DNA from: Streptomyces chattanoogensis | GTDB taxonomy: Bacteria > Actinomycetota > Actinomycetes > Streptomycetales > Streptomycetaceae | Length of the DNA stretch: 64,000 nt | Assembly: GCF_001294335.1 (NCBI RefSeq) | Contig: NZ_LGKG01000002.1 | Coordinates: forward strand, 124,001-188,000 | Direction of reading: 5' to 3' | Shown: positions 23,495-32,866 of the stretch, in pieces | Position numbering within the stretch: the first letter of the stretch is position 1 | Layout of the letters: every line of letters begins with the position of its first letter | Translations under genes and position numbers: made by a program | Notes under the pieces: generated by a model | What the model was told of the DNA's origin: nothing | Databases searched by the model: none | What the model saw: only the letters and a program-made list of their open reading frames with translations

Positions 23495-25339
23495 GTGAGA
23501 TTAGCGTGGTCGCGGTGGGTTGCGCCCAGGCGGGCGGGCACCGGCGCGGGTTCCGTTCCGAGCAGGCCCGGAGTGGCCCGTCGCTCGTTGGCCGCGAGGT
23601 GTGTCGCGGCGGCCGGCGCGGCCGGAGTGCTCTTCGGTCAGCTTCTCGGCGGGCTCCCCGCCGCGGCGCAGACCGCTGCGCACACCATCGCCTTGCCGGG
23701 GTCGGCGTTCCCCCTCGTCCTCGACGTGGACCTGACGCCGAATCCGGTGTGCAGCGGAGCGGTGCACGGCAGGGTGGAGGTCTACGACCCCGCCGCGGCG
23801 AAGGCAGGAGCCACCGTGGAGTGGCGGGTACGCGCCGGTGAGAAGCAGCTGGCCGGCGGGCGCCTCGACATGGCCGCCGATGTCGGCACGGCGAAGTTCA
23901 GCATCCCCTTCGACCGGGTGCCCGCAACCGAGACCGCCCTGCAGATCGACGCCCGCGTCGCCGCCTCGTCCGGCGGCCAGGCACCCGGCCGCTACGGCAA
24001 GGTCTGGCGGGACACGATACGCCGGGGGTGCCACCCGGTGCGGGTGGCATCCGTCGGTGACTCCGTCGTCTGGGGGCAGGGCCTGGACCACGACCAGAAG
24101 TTCCCTTATCTGACGGGTGAGTTGCTCGGCCGCCGGACCGGCCGGGGCGTTCAGCACATGGACTACTCGATCTCCGGCGCGGTGCTCGATGCGCCCGAGC
24201 TGCCCGCGGGCAACAACGACGCGGCCTGTCTGCGCACGACGGAGAAGCAGGATCCGGACGGCGACGGGGAGATGGAGTTCGGCGAGGTCACCCAGCAAAT
24301 GCCGGATGTCTTCTGCCAGTTGGAGAAGGCGGGCGCACAGGCGCGGGCGGGCGGCTACGGCCTCGATCTGGTCGTGATCAACGGGTGTATCAACGACCTC
24401 GATCCCTTCTTCGGCATCGGCGTCGGCATCACCCCCGGCTCGGAGAACCTGCGCAAGGCAGTGAAGCGCGAGTGCTCCGGCATCGGCGCGGCAGCGGAGA
24501 ACCCGGCCAAGGACGTGCCCTACTTCAGCGGCGCGAAGGTCGGGTACGGCGGACGCGGGATGCAGGCGGCGATCGAGAAGGCCCACTCCCTGCCGGGGCA
24601 TCCGAAGGTGCTCGTGGCCGACTTCTACTACGCGCTGAGCCGCAGCAGTTCTCCGATCCCGGTGAAGACCTGCTCGACCCCGGGAGTTGCCGGGGCGTGG
24701 CTGACCTCCTGCAAAGCCGCCCTCGGCAGCGTGGCCGAACGCTACGAGCAGTACACCCAACTGGCCAATGCCGCCTACCACCAGGCGGCGGCCGCCGCCA
24801 ACAAGGCGTCCAAGGACGGTTCCTACGCGGTCGCGGCCGACGGGCTGTTCACCGTGGACAACGCCGTGCTCTCCCGGGACTCCAAGGTCTGGAACACTCC
24901 GCTGACCGACCCGGCGTTCCCGCTGCGCACGCGGGCCTGCCCCGAGCTGAGCGCGACTCCTCTGCAATGCCTGAGTGCAGCGGTCGGACATCCCGACATC
25001 GAGGGCGCCCGGCAGTACGCCGACGCATTTCTCCTCAACCCGAGTGTGCGCCGGTGGTTCCACCTCCCCCGCCAGGGACCCCGGGCCCGGCTGAACGCCC
25101 CCGGGAACGCGCACGTCGGCAGTGAGGTGCGCATGTCCGTGACGGTGGACGGAAAGCAGCCCGCCGCCGGGTACCGCTACCACTGGTACTTCGGCGACGG
25201 TACGCAGCAGGAGACGAGCGAGGCGGCCGTCACCCATGCCTACGACCGTAAGGGTCCCTGGCTGTCACGCGTCGTGATGACCGGTCAGGAGGGGCGAAGG
25301 GTCCTGGTCGAGGCCGCCCGGCCCCTCACCGCGGACTGA
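23495..25339 (+). CDS. secreted SGNH/GDSL hydrolase with C-terminal PKD domain
   Basis: A 614-residue secreted protein. A long basic N-region and hydrophobic segment (to about residue 60, PAAAQT) form the signal. A beta-rich stretch is followed by the SGNH esterase/lipase domain with ASVGDSVVWGQ (catalytic Ser near 189), the VVINGCINDL block and a C-terminal HPDIEGARQYAD carrying the Asp/His pair. The last 90 residues form a PKD-type Ig fold (YRYHWYFGDGT, VTHAYDRKG). An EF-hand-like DPDGDGEMEF loop could bind calcium. Start GTG at 23495 follows AGGGG. Function: probable extracellular esterase; substrate unknown. It stands alone and ends against a bidirectional terminator. Confidence 0.82.
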   Translation: MRLAWSRWVAPRRAGTGAGSVPSRPGVARRSLAARCVAAAGAAGVLFGQLLGGLPAAAQTAAHTIALPGSAFPLVLDVDLTPNPVCSGAVHGRVEVYDPAAAKAGATVEWRVRAGEKQLAGGRLDMAADVGTAKFSIPFDRVPATETALQIDARVAASSGGQAPGRYGKVWRDTIRRGCHPVRVASVGDSVVWGQGLDHDQKFPYLTGELLGRRTGRGVQHMDYSISGAVLDAPELPAGNNDAACLRTTEKQDPDGDGEMEFGEVTQQMPDVFCQLEKAGAQARAGGYGLDLVVINGCINDLDPFFGIGVGITPGSENLRKAVKRECSGIGAAAENPAKDVPYFSGAKVGYGGRGMQAAIEKAHSLPGHPKVLVADFYYALSRSSSPIPVKTCSTPGVAGAWLTSCKAALGSVAERYEQYTQLANAAYHQAAAAANKASKDGSYAVAADGLFTVDNAVLSRDSKVWNTPLTDPAFPLRTRACPELSATPLQCLSAAVGHPDIEGARQYADAFLLNPSVRRWFHLPRQGPRARLNAPGNAHVGSEVRMSVTVDGKQPAAGYRYHWYFGDGTQQETSEAAVTHAYDRKGPWLSRVVMTGQEGRRVLVEAARPLTAD

Positions 25340-25400
25340 AGACTCCGGGTCTGAGGCTCCGGGTCTGAGACTCCGGTCCAAGACCCCGACCTGAGGCTCC
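25340..25400. repeat. degenerate CTCCGG tandem repeats
   Basis: Short direct repeats directly after the SGNH stop: CTCCGGGTCTGAG occurs twice, then degenerate copies (CTCCGGTCCAAG, CTCCGGCCAAG). It looks like local slippage duplication; no function is inferred. Confidence 0.6.
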
Positions 25401-25407
25401 GGCCAAG

Positions 25408-25435
25408 GGGGCGGCTCGCAGGAGCGGGCCGCCCC
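25408..25435. terminator. bidirectional terminator hairpin
   Basis: A 12-bp stem (25408-25419 with 25424-25435, one wobble) with the 4-base loop AGGA, between the convergent SGNH hydrolase and beta-galactosidase genes. Confidence 0.78.
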
Positions 25436-25453
25436 TCCCCCCGGTCTCCTGCC

Positions 25454-27313
25454 CTAACCGATGTCGGGCTCGGACCGTACCTCGATCCGGTCCCCCGTCC
25501 GCTCCATCTCCAGGACGACGAGCTCGTTCCGCCCCCGACGCCACAAATGGCTCGGGGCGTACAGGGTGACCTGCGGTCCGAGCGACCAGTACCGGCCGAG
25601 CGCGAAGCCGTTGAGCCACACCATGCCCTTGTCCCAGCCCGGAAAGGCGAGGAAGCCGTCCGCGGGGGTGTCGACATGGACCCGGGCCCGGTGAAAGGCG
25701 GGGCCGGTCGGCGTGTCTCCGCCTCCGAACGTCAGAGCCGAGAGGTTGTCGAGAGGCAGCCGGCGGATTTCCCAGTCGCTCACTTCCTCGTCGTCGAGAA
25801 GGACCTTGCCGCTGATTCCCTTGGGGTCATTGAGCCCCTGGCCGAAGTTGACCCGTCCGGTGGGATCGACCAGGAGGTCGAGGGTGCCGGATGCGCCGGC
25901 CACGGTGAAGCCGACGGTGTGGTCCGGCTGGTTGCGGTCGAAGGTGCCGATGCGCTTGCCGTCGCCGAACACCAGGGCACGATCGCCCAGGCCGGTGACC
26001 TTCAACTCCTTGCTCCCCTGCGGTCCGCGCACCCGAGTGCGGTAGTGGATCAGTCCGTACGCCTGCCCGAGCGCCTCCATGTGGACGGGCGCGGTACGCC
26101 GTATTGGGGTGCTGCTCAGCACGTCGAGCGCGTCCATCAGCGGCACCGACTCACGAACGGCGACCCTCTGGGCCGGCATGCGGCGCGGGGTGGCCGGAAG
26201 GGGTGTGCTGGGCAGAGTGGTGTACTTGGCCAGTACGTCACGCACCTTGTGGAATTTCTCGGTGAGTTCGCCGGATTCGCTGATCGGGGAGTCGTAGTCG
26301 TAGCTGGTGACGGTGGGCTGGTAGGCGCTGCCGCTCAGGTTGGCACCTGCGGACCAGCCGAAGTTGGTTCCGCCCACCGCCATATAGAAGTTGATGGACG
26401 CACCCGTTTCGAGGATCTTCTCCACGTCGGCGGCGGTCCCTGCCGGGTCGGTGGTGTGGTGGTGCTCTCCCCAGTGGTCGAACCAGCCGTCCCAGAACTC
26501 CGTGCAGAACACGGGCTTGTCCGGCTGGAATCGGCGCAGTTCGGCAAAGGGTCCGGTGGGGTCCCCGGCGAAGTTGACGGTGGAGAGGAGGTCGGGAAGG
26601 CTGCCGTCCTCCAGCGCCTGCTGACTGGCTCCGTTGGAGCAGAACAGCAGGCTGTCCACGCCCTGCGCCCGCATGGTGTCCCGCAGATGTTCCAGGTGCG
26701 CATGGTCGTCGCCGTAGCTGCCGTACTCGTTCTCGACCTGCATGGCGATGATGGGCCCGCCGCGGGTGGCCTGCAGATCGACGAACCGGGGCAGCAGTTC
26801 GGCGAACCAGGCGTCAACCGCCCGCTCGTAGGCGGGGTCGGAGCGGCGCAGCGGAGCGTCCTTGTCCTTGAGGAGCCAGGCCGGCAGACCGCCGAAGTCC
26901 CATTCCGCGCAGATGTACGGCCCCGGTCTCACGATCACCTTGAGTCCGGCCTCGTCCGCGGTCCGTACGAAGGCGGCGACGTCGCGCCATCCGCTGAAGT
27001 CGGCTTTCCTCTTGGCCTCGTACGGTTGGTGGAAGTTCCAGGCGACATAGGTCTCCACCGTGTTCAGGCCCATGGCCCGCATCCGCAGCAACCGGTCGCG
27101 CCAGTCCTTGGGATGCGTCCGGAAGTAGTGGAAGGCGCCCGAGAGGATCCGGAACGGCTCGCCGTCCAGCAGGAATTCGTTGCCACGGATGGTCAGTCCC
27201 CGCGGGCTGTCGGCCTGGGCGAGGGTCGTGCGGCCGCCGCCCAGAACGACACCCGCGGATGCGGCCCCCACCATGGCCGCGCTCAGAAATCTCCGTCGGC
27301 TGAACTGCGTCAT
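25454..27313 (-). CDS. Tat-exported GH35 beta-galactosidase
   Basis: A 619-residue secreted glycoside hydrolase family 35 enzyme, which removes terminal beta-galactose from oligo- and polysaccharides. The N-terminus SRRRFLSAAM followed by an Ala/Gly-rich core is a Tat signal. Catalytic residues are visible: IAMQVENEYGS (acid/base Glu, near 190) and PVFCTEFWDGWF (nucleophile Glu, near 271). Family blocks ILSGAFHYFR and RPGPYICAEWDFGG are intact, and the C-terminus has the beta-sandwich LAFPGWDKGMVWLNG. GGAGAG precedes the ATG. Upstream lies a pair of palindromic elements that may be an operator. It seems monocistronic. Confidence 0.94.
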   Translation of the reverse strand: MTQFSRRRFLSAAMVGAASAGVVLGGGRTTLAQADSPRGLTIRGNEFLLDGEPFRILSGAFHYFRTHPKDWRDRLLRMRAMGLNTVETYVAWNFHQPYEAKRKADFSGWRDVAAFVRTADEAGLKVIVRPGPYICAEWDFGGLPAWLLKDKDAPLRRSDPAYERAVDAWFAELLPRFVDLQATRGGPIIAMQVENEYGSYGDDHAHLEHLRDTMRAQGVDSLLFCSNGASQQALEDGSLPDLLSTVNFAGDPTGPFAELRRFQPDKPVFCTEFWDGWFDHWGEHHHTTDPAGTAADVEKILETGASINFYMAVGGTNFGWSAGANLSGSAYQPTVTSYDYDSPISESGELTEKFHKVRDVLAKYTTLPSTPLPATPRRMPAQRVAVRESVPLMDALDVLSSTPIRRTAPVHMEALGQAYGLIHYRTRVRGPQGSKELKVTGLGDRALVFGDGKRIGTFDRNQPDHTVGFTVAGASGTLDLLVDPTGRVNFGQGLNDPKGISGKVLLDDEEVSDWEIRRLPLDNLSALTFGGGDTPTGPAFHRARVHVDTPADGFLAFPGWDKGMVWLNGFALGRYWSLGPQVTLYAPSHLWRRGRNELVVLEMERTGDRIEVRSEPDIG

Positions 27314-27351
27314 GTCTGCTCTCCTTGACTCGACCGACCGTCACCAAGGTT

Positions 27352-27410
27352 CGAACATGTTCAGTGATGCGCGTTTCTGTTCATTGAGAGTGTTAGGTAG
27401 AACAGAAACG
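27352..27410 (-). promoter_or_regulatory. probable operator: nested GAAC/GTTC inverted repeats upstream of beta-galactosidase
   Basis: Two elements: GAACATGTTC (10-bp palindrome, near 27353-27362), and an 11-bp perfect inverted repeat CGTTTCTGTTC / GAACAGAAACG (27372-27382 with 27400-27410, 17-base spacer). Both share GTTC/GAAC half-sites. They lie 40-100 bases upstream of the beta-galactosidase start, in an AT-rich stretch unlike its surroundings. No adjacent regulator gene is present. The rest of the intergenic region to 27559 shows nothing recognisable. Confidence 0.65.
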
Positions 27411-27559
27411 AGCACAAGGGTCCGGACCTGCCAGGGCGATGAGCACGCCCAGCGCGAGGCGCCCCCAGTGAAGGACCAACGTGTGGCCGGCGACGCTCTC
27501 CTGGAGGAACGTGGACGCGGTACAGCCGACGGGTACCGCTGCGATCGCCGGCAAACGGC

Positions 27560-29650
27560 TCAGTACACCGGCAGCGCCAGCAGTGATGCGCCGTTGCGGA
27601 CGAAGAGGCGGTTGGCGTCGCCTGCCATGGAGCGGTCCTGGCCGCTGAGGGGGTAGGTCTGGGCCTGTCCCTCCCCGGAGCGCGGCAGGCCGCTCACCCC
27701 GATGTCGTCACTCTCCACGATCCAGAGGCTGTTGCCCTGGACGACGGGAGGCCGCCAGGGCGGAGCCACACCGGAGATGAGTACCATGAGCGGCTCCTGG
27801 CTGCCGTCGGTGCGCACCCACCTCGGCACCTCGCAGTTCAGTGCGTAGACCATCCCGCCGGCCACGGCGGGCGGGCCCCATCCGGCGGTGTCGTCCTCCT
27901 CCCGGGGCGGTCGCAGCGGGTCCAGGGCCCACCGCTCGCTGCCGCTCGCGACCTCGACCGCCGCCAGGCTGCGACCGCCGAGATAGACGGTTGTGCCGTC
28001 GATGACGGGCGGCAGCGGTCCCGCGGCCTGGTTCTGGCGGACCCAGGCGCGGGCACCGTCCTCGGCGCGGACCGCGACCACGTCTCCCGCCTTGCTGCAG
28101 ACCACCAGATGGCCGGCGCCGAGGGCCGCCGCGGGGCGGCCGCCGGACAGCGGCAGTGGTGGCCGCTTGGTCCACTTCACCTTCCCGTCGGTCCCGACGC
28201 AGCGCAGCCGGCCGTCGGAGGTCAGCAGGTAGACGGCGTGGGCGTCGGCGGCCAGCAGGGTGCCCACCTCCGCGTCCACCGTCCAGCGGGGGGACCCGGT
28301 GGCGGCCACCCAGGTGCGCAGCGTGCCCTTGCCGTCGGCGGTGGCCACCAGCCGGTCCCCGATGCACAGATAGCCGGCCGCCGCCTTCGCGTCGGCGATC
28401 TTCCACCGCTCCCGGCCGTCGGTGACCCGGCGCGCCGCGATGCCACCCCCGGAGGCCGCATAGACCACCACGTCACGTACCGGCAGCGGGGCCGGCGAGC
28501 CGGGGGCAGCCACGTTCGGGACGGGGCCCCACAGCTCTTTCGGGGAGCCTTCGGCGGAGCCGAGCGGCGCGGCCTTCACCTTGGCGGCCGGCGGGATGTC
28601 GAAGGGGTCGGGCGGGGTGTCCGCACCGTCGTCACGGTTGAGCCACCAGGCGGTGCCGCCGCCCGCGGCGGCAAGCAGCGCCCCGCCGCCGGCCGCGGCG
28701 AGGAGCCGCCGCCGGGTGAGGCGGGGGGTGCCGCCGGGTGAGGCACCCTCGGGAGCGGGCGTACGGGCCGTCAGGCGGCGCGCCGTCGCTTCCCGTTGCC
28801 GGATCTCCTGCCCCAGCCGGCCGGACTTCCACAGCCGTTCGGGCTGCCGCGGCGCCGTCCCCGCGGCCTCGGCGACCTGGGTGGGCAGCGGGCGTGCCGC
28901 CGGGTCCTTGGCGAAGCAGGGCGTGACGAGGTACCGCAGGCCCTCCGGTACGGCCTCCAGGTCGGGGTTGCCGTGCACGACCTCGTACAGGACGGCCGTG
29001 ATCTCGGCACCGGTGTACGCCGGCCGGCCGCCCGCGGCGAAGGCGAGGACGGCGCCGAGGGAGAAGACGTCGGCCGCCGGTCCGACGCGCTGCCCGAGGA
29101 CCTGTTCCGGCGCGCCGTAGCCGGGGGTGACCGGGATCTGTCCGGTACGGGTGAGGGTCAGGCCGTGCTCGGGGCGGGCGATGCCGAAGTCGATCAGGCG
29201 GGGGCCGCGCGAGGTGAGGACGACGTTGGGGGGCTTGACGTCCCGGTGGACCAGCCCCGTGGCGTGCACGTCCCGGAGCGTGCGGGCCAGTGACCGCGCC
29301 AGCTCCCGCACGGCGGCGTCGTCGAGGGGCCCGAAGTCCTTGACGGCGTCGTCCAGCGTCGGGCCGGCCAGGAACTCCGTGGCGATCCACGGCCTGCCGC
29401 CCTCCAGTTCGGCGGCCAGTACGCGGGCCACGCCCTCGCTGGTCACCGCCCGTGCGGTCCGCGCCTCCCGCAGGAAACGGTCGGCCAGGTGCCCGTCGTG
29501 GGCGAGTTCCGGCAGCAGGACCTTGACCGCGGCGGGGCGGCCGGAGGCGTCGGCTGCGAAGTACACCTTGCCCATGCCGCCCTCTCCGAGGACGCCGTGG
29601 AGGCGGTAGGGGCCCAGGCGCAGCGGATCTCCCTGGCCGAGGGGTTTCAC
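27560..29650 (-). CDS. transmembrane Ser/Thr protein kinase with PQQ beta-propeller
   Basis: A 696-residue kinase. Cytoplasmic kinase domain (15-275): GEGGMGKVY glycine loop, catalytic Lys43, HRDVKPPNV (Asp137), DFG at 154-156. A hydrophobic Ala/Gly helix follows (about 313-336), preceded by LTRRRLL (312-317), which resembles a twin-arginine motif. The C-terminal 340 residues are PQQ/WD-type propeller repeats (for example GSPRWTVDAEVGT, GARAWVRQNQ, GSERWALDPL) predicted outside the membrane. The layout is that of AfsK-like sensor kinases with N-terminal kinase and C-terminal propeller. Start GTG at 29650 with GGAGAAG upstream. It lies 52 bases after a second such kinase, in one operon. Confidence 0.9.
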   Translation of the reverse strand: MKPLGQGDPLRLGPYRLHGVLGEGGMGKVYFAADASGRPAAVKVLLPELAHDGHLADRFLREARTARAVTSEGVARVLAAELEGGRPWIATEFLAGPTLDDAVKDFGPLDDAAVRELARSLARTLRDVHATGLVHRDVKPPNVVLTSRGPRLIDFGIARPEHGLTLTRTGQIPVTPGYGAPEQVLGQRVGPAADVFSLGAVLAFAAGGRPAYTGAEITAVLYEVVHGNPDLEAVPEGLRYLVTPCFAKDPAARPLPTQVAEAAGTAPRQPERLWKSGRLGQEIRQREATARRLTARTPAPEGASPGGTPRLTRRRLLAAAGGGALLAAAGGGTAWWLNRDDGADTPPDPFDIPPAAKVKAAPLGSAEGSPKELWGPVPNVAAPGSPAPLPVRDVVVYAASGGGIAARRVTDGRERWKIADAKAAAGYLCIGDRLVATADGKGTLRTWVAATGSPRWTVDAEVGTLLAADAHAVYLLTSDGRLRCVGTDGKVKWTKRPPLPLSGGRPAAALGAGHLVVCSKAGDVVAVRAEDGARAWVRQNQAAGPLPPVIDGTTVYLGGRSLAAVEVASGSERWALDPLRPPREEDDTAGWGPPAVAGGMVYALNCEVPRWVRTDGSQEPLMVLISGVAPPWRPPVVQGNSLWIVESDDIGVSGLPRSGEGQAQTYPLSGQDRSMAGDANRLFVRNGASLLALPVY

Positions 29651-29702
29651 AGGCAGTCTTCTCCTGGATCGGGAACGGGCGGTGTGTCAAACAGGCGGTG
29701 TG

Positions 29703-31889
29703 TCAGGCGAGCGGGAGGGCGACCGTCCGCTTCTCCTGGCGGACGTACAGCCGTCCGCCCTGGGGGTCGGCGGTCAGGACGACGGGCTCGGTCTCGTACG
29801 TCCAGACGGCCTTGCGGGTGCGCAGGTCGATGGCGCGCAGGCCCTTGTCGTCGGCGCAGTAGGCGTACCGCTTGCCGACCGCCGGGGCCACATCGCGCTT
29901 GTTCTTCCTGCCGGACAGGCCCTTCTCCTGCCAGTTCAGCGTGCCGGAGGCGGCGTCGACGGCGACCAGTCCCTGATCGCCCTCGGTGCTGTAGACGACT
30001 CCGTCGTGGACGGTGGGCGCGCCGAACCGCCGCTCCTCACGTGCGCGGTCGCCGGCGCCGGGCCGGTTGCCGAAGTACCACTCCAGCCCGCCGTCGGAGA
30101 GCCGGCGGGCGGTGAGGTTCTCGGCGCCGAAGTAGAGGTTCCGGTCGTCGGTGACCAGCCGGGACGGCGGGAGGGTGCCCGTGAACGTCTCGGACATCTC
30201 CCACAGTTGGCGGCCGTGGCCCTTGTCGTGCGCGGAGAGGCCGATGAAGTGCGAGTCCGTGCTCGGGCTCCCGCACAGCACCACCCGGGATCCCACCACA
30301 ACGCCGCTCAGCACCGGCGGCACGCCCTCGGTCCCCGGCCCGTCCACCGGGCTGCGCCAGCGCTCCTTGCCCGACTTCAGGTCGGCCGCGACCAGGTACC
30401 AGCGCTTGCCGGAGGCGGCCCGCGCCACCAGGTACGCGGTGCCGTCGGCCACGCACAGCAGCTGGTTGTACTGCTCCTTGCCGGTGAACGCGGAGAGTTC
30501 CACAAGGGGCTTGCTCAGCTCGCCGTGGAACTGCGAGACCTCGCACACAGCCAGCGACGCCGCCTTCTCCTGGTGTCCCCGCAGGGCGTACATCCGCGTG
30601 CCGTCGGTGGCCGACCGCCAGGTCTCGGCGACGTTTGCCTGCCAGGTCGGCTTGCCCGACTCGGCGTTGATGCCGCACAGCACGATCCCCGCGCGCATGG
30701 CCAGGTTCCGGCCCACCGTCATCACCTCACCCCCGGAGTCCGGGCACCGCAGGACGGCGCTCCACAGCGGCGAAGGGGGCTTCGGCCGGTCGACGGCGTC
30801 CTTCTTCTTGGCGCCGCCTCCGCCGTCCTCGGAATCCCCGAGCAGGGCCCAGGCCCCGCCGCCGAGGAGGCCGCCGCCCAGGAGGGCGCCCCCGGCCACG
30901 TACAGCAGCCGCCGCCGCGAGACGCCCGGTACGGGGGCGGTCCCGGCGTGTGGTGCCTCGGCGGGCACCGGCGGCGGCAGGCGGTGCGGCGGCTCGCGCC
31001 ACACCTCGTCGCTGCGCCGGGCGATCTCCCGCAGCACCGCGTCGGGGAGCAGGTCCGCGAACCCGCCGGGGTCCACGGGGGCATCCTCGGCGCCGCGCAG
31101 CGCGGCGAACAGCTCGGAAGTGGACGGGCGGTGTGCGGGGTCCTTGGCCAGGCACCGGGAGAGCAGGGGGCGCAGCGCCTCGGGAACGCTGCCGAGGTCC
31201 GGTTCGCCGAACCGGACGCGGTACAGCAGGTCGGTGGGCGCCCCGCCACCGAACGGGCCGCGGCCGGTGGCGGCGAAGACCAGCACGCCGGCCAGGGCGA
31301 ACACATCGCCCGCCGCGGCGTGTTCCAGGCCCGCCGCCTGCTCGGGCGACATGAACGCGGGCGTTCCCATGGCGCTGCCGACGTTCGTCAGGTGCTCGTC
31401 GCCGAAAGACCGGGCGATGCCGAAGTCGATGATCCGCGGGCCCTGCGCCGTCACCAGGACGTTGGACGGCTTCAGGTCGCGGTGGACCACCTCCGACCGG
31501 TGCAGCTGCTCCAGCCCGGCGGCGAGCGACGCGCCGAGAGCGCGCACGGCCGGCTCCGGCAGCGGCCCGCCCGCCTCGACGGCCTCGTCCAGCGGCGGGC
31601 CGAGGACGTACTCCGTCGCCAGCCACGGAGTCGGCGCCTGGGGGTCGGCGTCGACGACCGCCGCACCGTGACGGGAGCCGATGACGCGTGCCGCGTCCGT
31701 CTCCAGCCGGAAGCGGGTGCGCAACGTGGTGTCCGCGGTGAGACGGCTGTGCAGTGTCTTCACCGCGACCGTGCGTCCACCCGCCGAACGGGCCAGGTAG
31801 ACGGTGCCCATACCGCCCCCGCCGAGGCGGGCGAGGATCCGGAACGGCCCGACGGTGTGCGGGTCGTCGTGCAGAAGTGGGGAGATCAT
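29703..31889 (-). CDS. transmembrane Ser/Thr protein kinase with PQQ beta-propeller
   Basis: A 728-residue kinase with the same plan as its downstream neighbour: kinase domain (13-270; GGGGMGTVY, Lys44, HRDLKPSNV with Asp138, DFG at 155-157, MSPEQ), a linker, a Gly-rich membrane helix (about 328-350) preceded by VSRRRLL (324-329), then propeller repeats (GKPTWQANV, GKERWRSPV, GTLNWQEKG, KAVWTYETE). All catalytic residues are intact. The true start is ATG at 31889, four bases after the pseudokinase stop; the longer frame to 32297 is a shadow. It probably phosphorylates cytoplasmic targets in response to an extracytoplasmic cue. Confidence 0.9.
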   Translation of the reverse strand: MISPLLHDDPHTVGPFRILARLGGGGMGTVYLARSAGGRTVAVKTLHSRLTADTTLRTRFRLETDAARVIGSRHGAAVVDADPQAPTPWLATEYVLGPPLDEAVEAGGPLPEPAVRALGASLAAGLEQLHRSEVVHRDLKPSNVLVTAQGPRIIDFGIARSFGDEHLTNVGSAMGTPAFMSPEQAAGLEHAAAGDVFALAGVLVFAATGRGPFGGGAPTDLLYRVRFGEPDLGSVPEALRPLLSRCLAKDPAHRPSTSELFAALRGAEDAPVDPGGFADLLPDAVLREIARRSDEVWREPPHRLPPPVPAEAPHAGTAPVPGVSRRRLLYVAGGALLGGGLLGGGAWALLGDSEDGGGGAKKKDAVDRPKPPSPLWSAVLRCPDSGGEVMTVGRNLAMRAGIVLCGINAESGKPTWQANVAETWRSATDGTRMYALRGHQEKAASLAVCEVSQFHGELSKPLVELSAFTGKEQYNQLLCVADGTAYLVARAASGKRWYLVAADLKSGKERWRSPVDGPGTEGVPPVLSGVVVGSRVVLCGSPSTDSHFIGLSAHDKGHGRQLWEMSETFTGTLPPSRLVTDDRNLYFGAENLTARRLSDGGLEWYFGNRPGAGDRAREERRFGAPTVHDGVVYSTEGDQGLVAVDAASGTLNWQEKGLSGRKNKRDVAPAVGKRYAYCADDKGLRAIDLRTRKAVWTYETEPVVLTADPQGGRLYVRQEKRTVALPLA

Positions 31890-31893
31890 GGCC

Positions 31894-32766
31894 TCAGCGC
31901 TCTTGGGTGGGGAGTGCGGCGGCGAGGACCTCCGCCGACTGACGGGACAACGCCGCCACGACACGGCCGGGCAGCGACACCGGCTCCGTGGAGCCGGCCA
32001 GCGCGCCGTACGCCGCGCCCGGCAGCAACTCCGCCAGCACCCTGGCCGGTTCCGGCCGGCGGTCCGCATCGCGCGAACGGCACGCGGTGACGATGTCGCG
32101 CAGTCCGGCGGGGATCTCCTGCCGCTCGGGCACGGTGTGCCCGGTCGCCGCGTACGCCAGCACGGCACCCAGGGCGTAGACGTCCCCGGCCCGGTCCACC
32201 GGGGCGCCCGCCGCCAGCTCGGGAGCCAGGCACCCGGTATCCAGCCAGGTCGCCGGCGTGGCGGAGGCCCCTGCGACCGCGGTCGCGCGCATCGCACCGA
32301 AACACCCCAGGAACGGCCCGCAGGCGGTCAGCAGCACGCCCGCCGGGCAGACACCGCCGTGCACGATGCCCAGAACATGGGCCGAGGCCAGGGCTTCGGC
32401 CAGCGTGCCGCCCAGCATGCGGACCAGCGGCTCCGGCAGCGGGCCGCCGTGCGCGGCCAGGACGGCGGGCAGCGGCAGCGCGGGGCGGTACGGGGACGCG
32501 TACCAGGGGAAGGCCGACGTCCCGCCGCACTCGACAACAGGCCAGAACCCGGGCTGGGTCAGCCGGGCCGCCTGCTGCGCCTCGGCCGCCCACCGTGCCG
32601 GGTCACCGCCGGCCGGCGGCAGACACACCAGGACCGTGCGCCCGCCGTCGGCACTGCGGGCGAGATAGCGACGCTCGGGAACGCCCCGGCTGCCGTCCGC
32701 ATCGAGACGGGCCAACGTCACAAAGTCCCCGATCCGCGCAGGATCGTCCTGCCGCAGCCTCTCCAC
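31894..32766 (-). CDS. degenerate protein kinase-like protein (pseudokinase)
   Basis: A 290-residue protein that follows the kinase fold outline (RIGDFVTLARL, GGTSAFPWYASPY, PLPEPLVRMLGGTLAEALASAHVLGIVHGG, DRAGDVYALGAVLAYAATGH, RSRDADRRPEP). The catalytic residues are missing: the HRD-K-N loop reads HGGVCPAGV, the DFG reads CFGAM, and the region of the catalytic Lys (RTVLVCLPP) has none. It should not transfer phosphate. As first gene of the operon before two active PQQ kinases (4 and 52 bases apart), it may regulate or scaffold them. GTG at 32766 with GGGGGAT upstream was chosen; the frame extends to 32964. Confidence 0.8.
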   Translation of the reverse strand: MERLRQDDPARIGDFVTLARLDADGSRGVPERRYLARSADGGRTVLVCLPPAGGDPARWAAEAQQAARLTQPGFWPVVECGGTSAFPWYASPYRPALPLPAVLAAHGGPLPEPLVRMLGGTLAEALASAHVLGIVHGGVCPAGVLLTACGPFLGCFGAMRATAVAGASATPATWLDTGCLAPELAAGAPVDRAGDVYALGAVLAYAATGHTVPERQEIPAGLRDIVTACRSRDADRRPEPARVLAELLPGAAYGALAGSTEPVSLPGRVVAALSRQSAEVLAAALPTQER

Positions 32767-32866
32767 TTGGTTATCCCCCGTCAGGCTCGTTTCGCACGGG
32801 AGCTTATATGCGGGGCGAACGAGGGGTGGAAGGGGGCCCGGCCTCCGGGACGGCACCCAAGAGACG

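Noticed and set aside
29703..32297. N-terminal extension of the second PQQ kinase to 32297
   Set aside because: It is a shadow of the pseudokinase gene. ATG 31889 directly precedes the kinase glycine loop at the usual distance.
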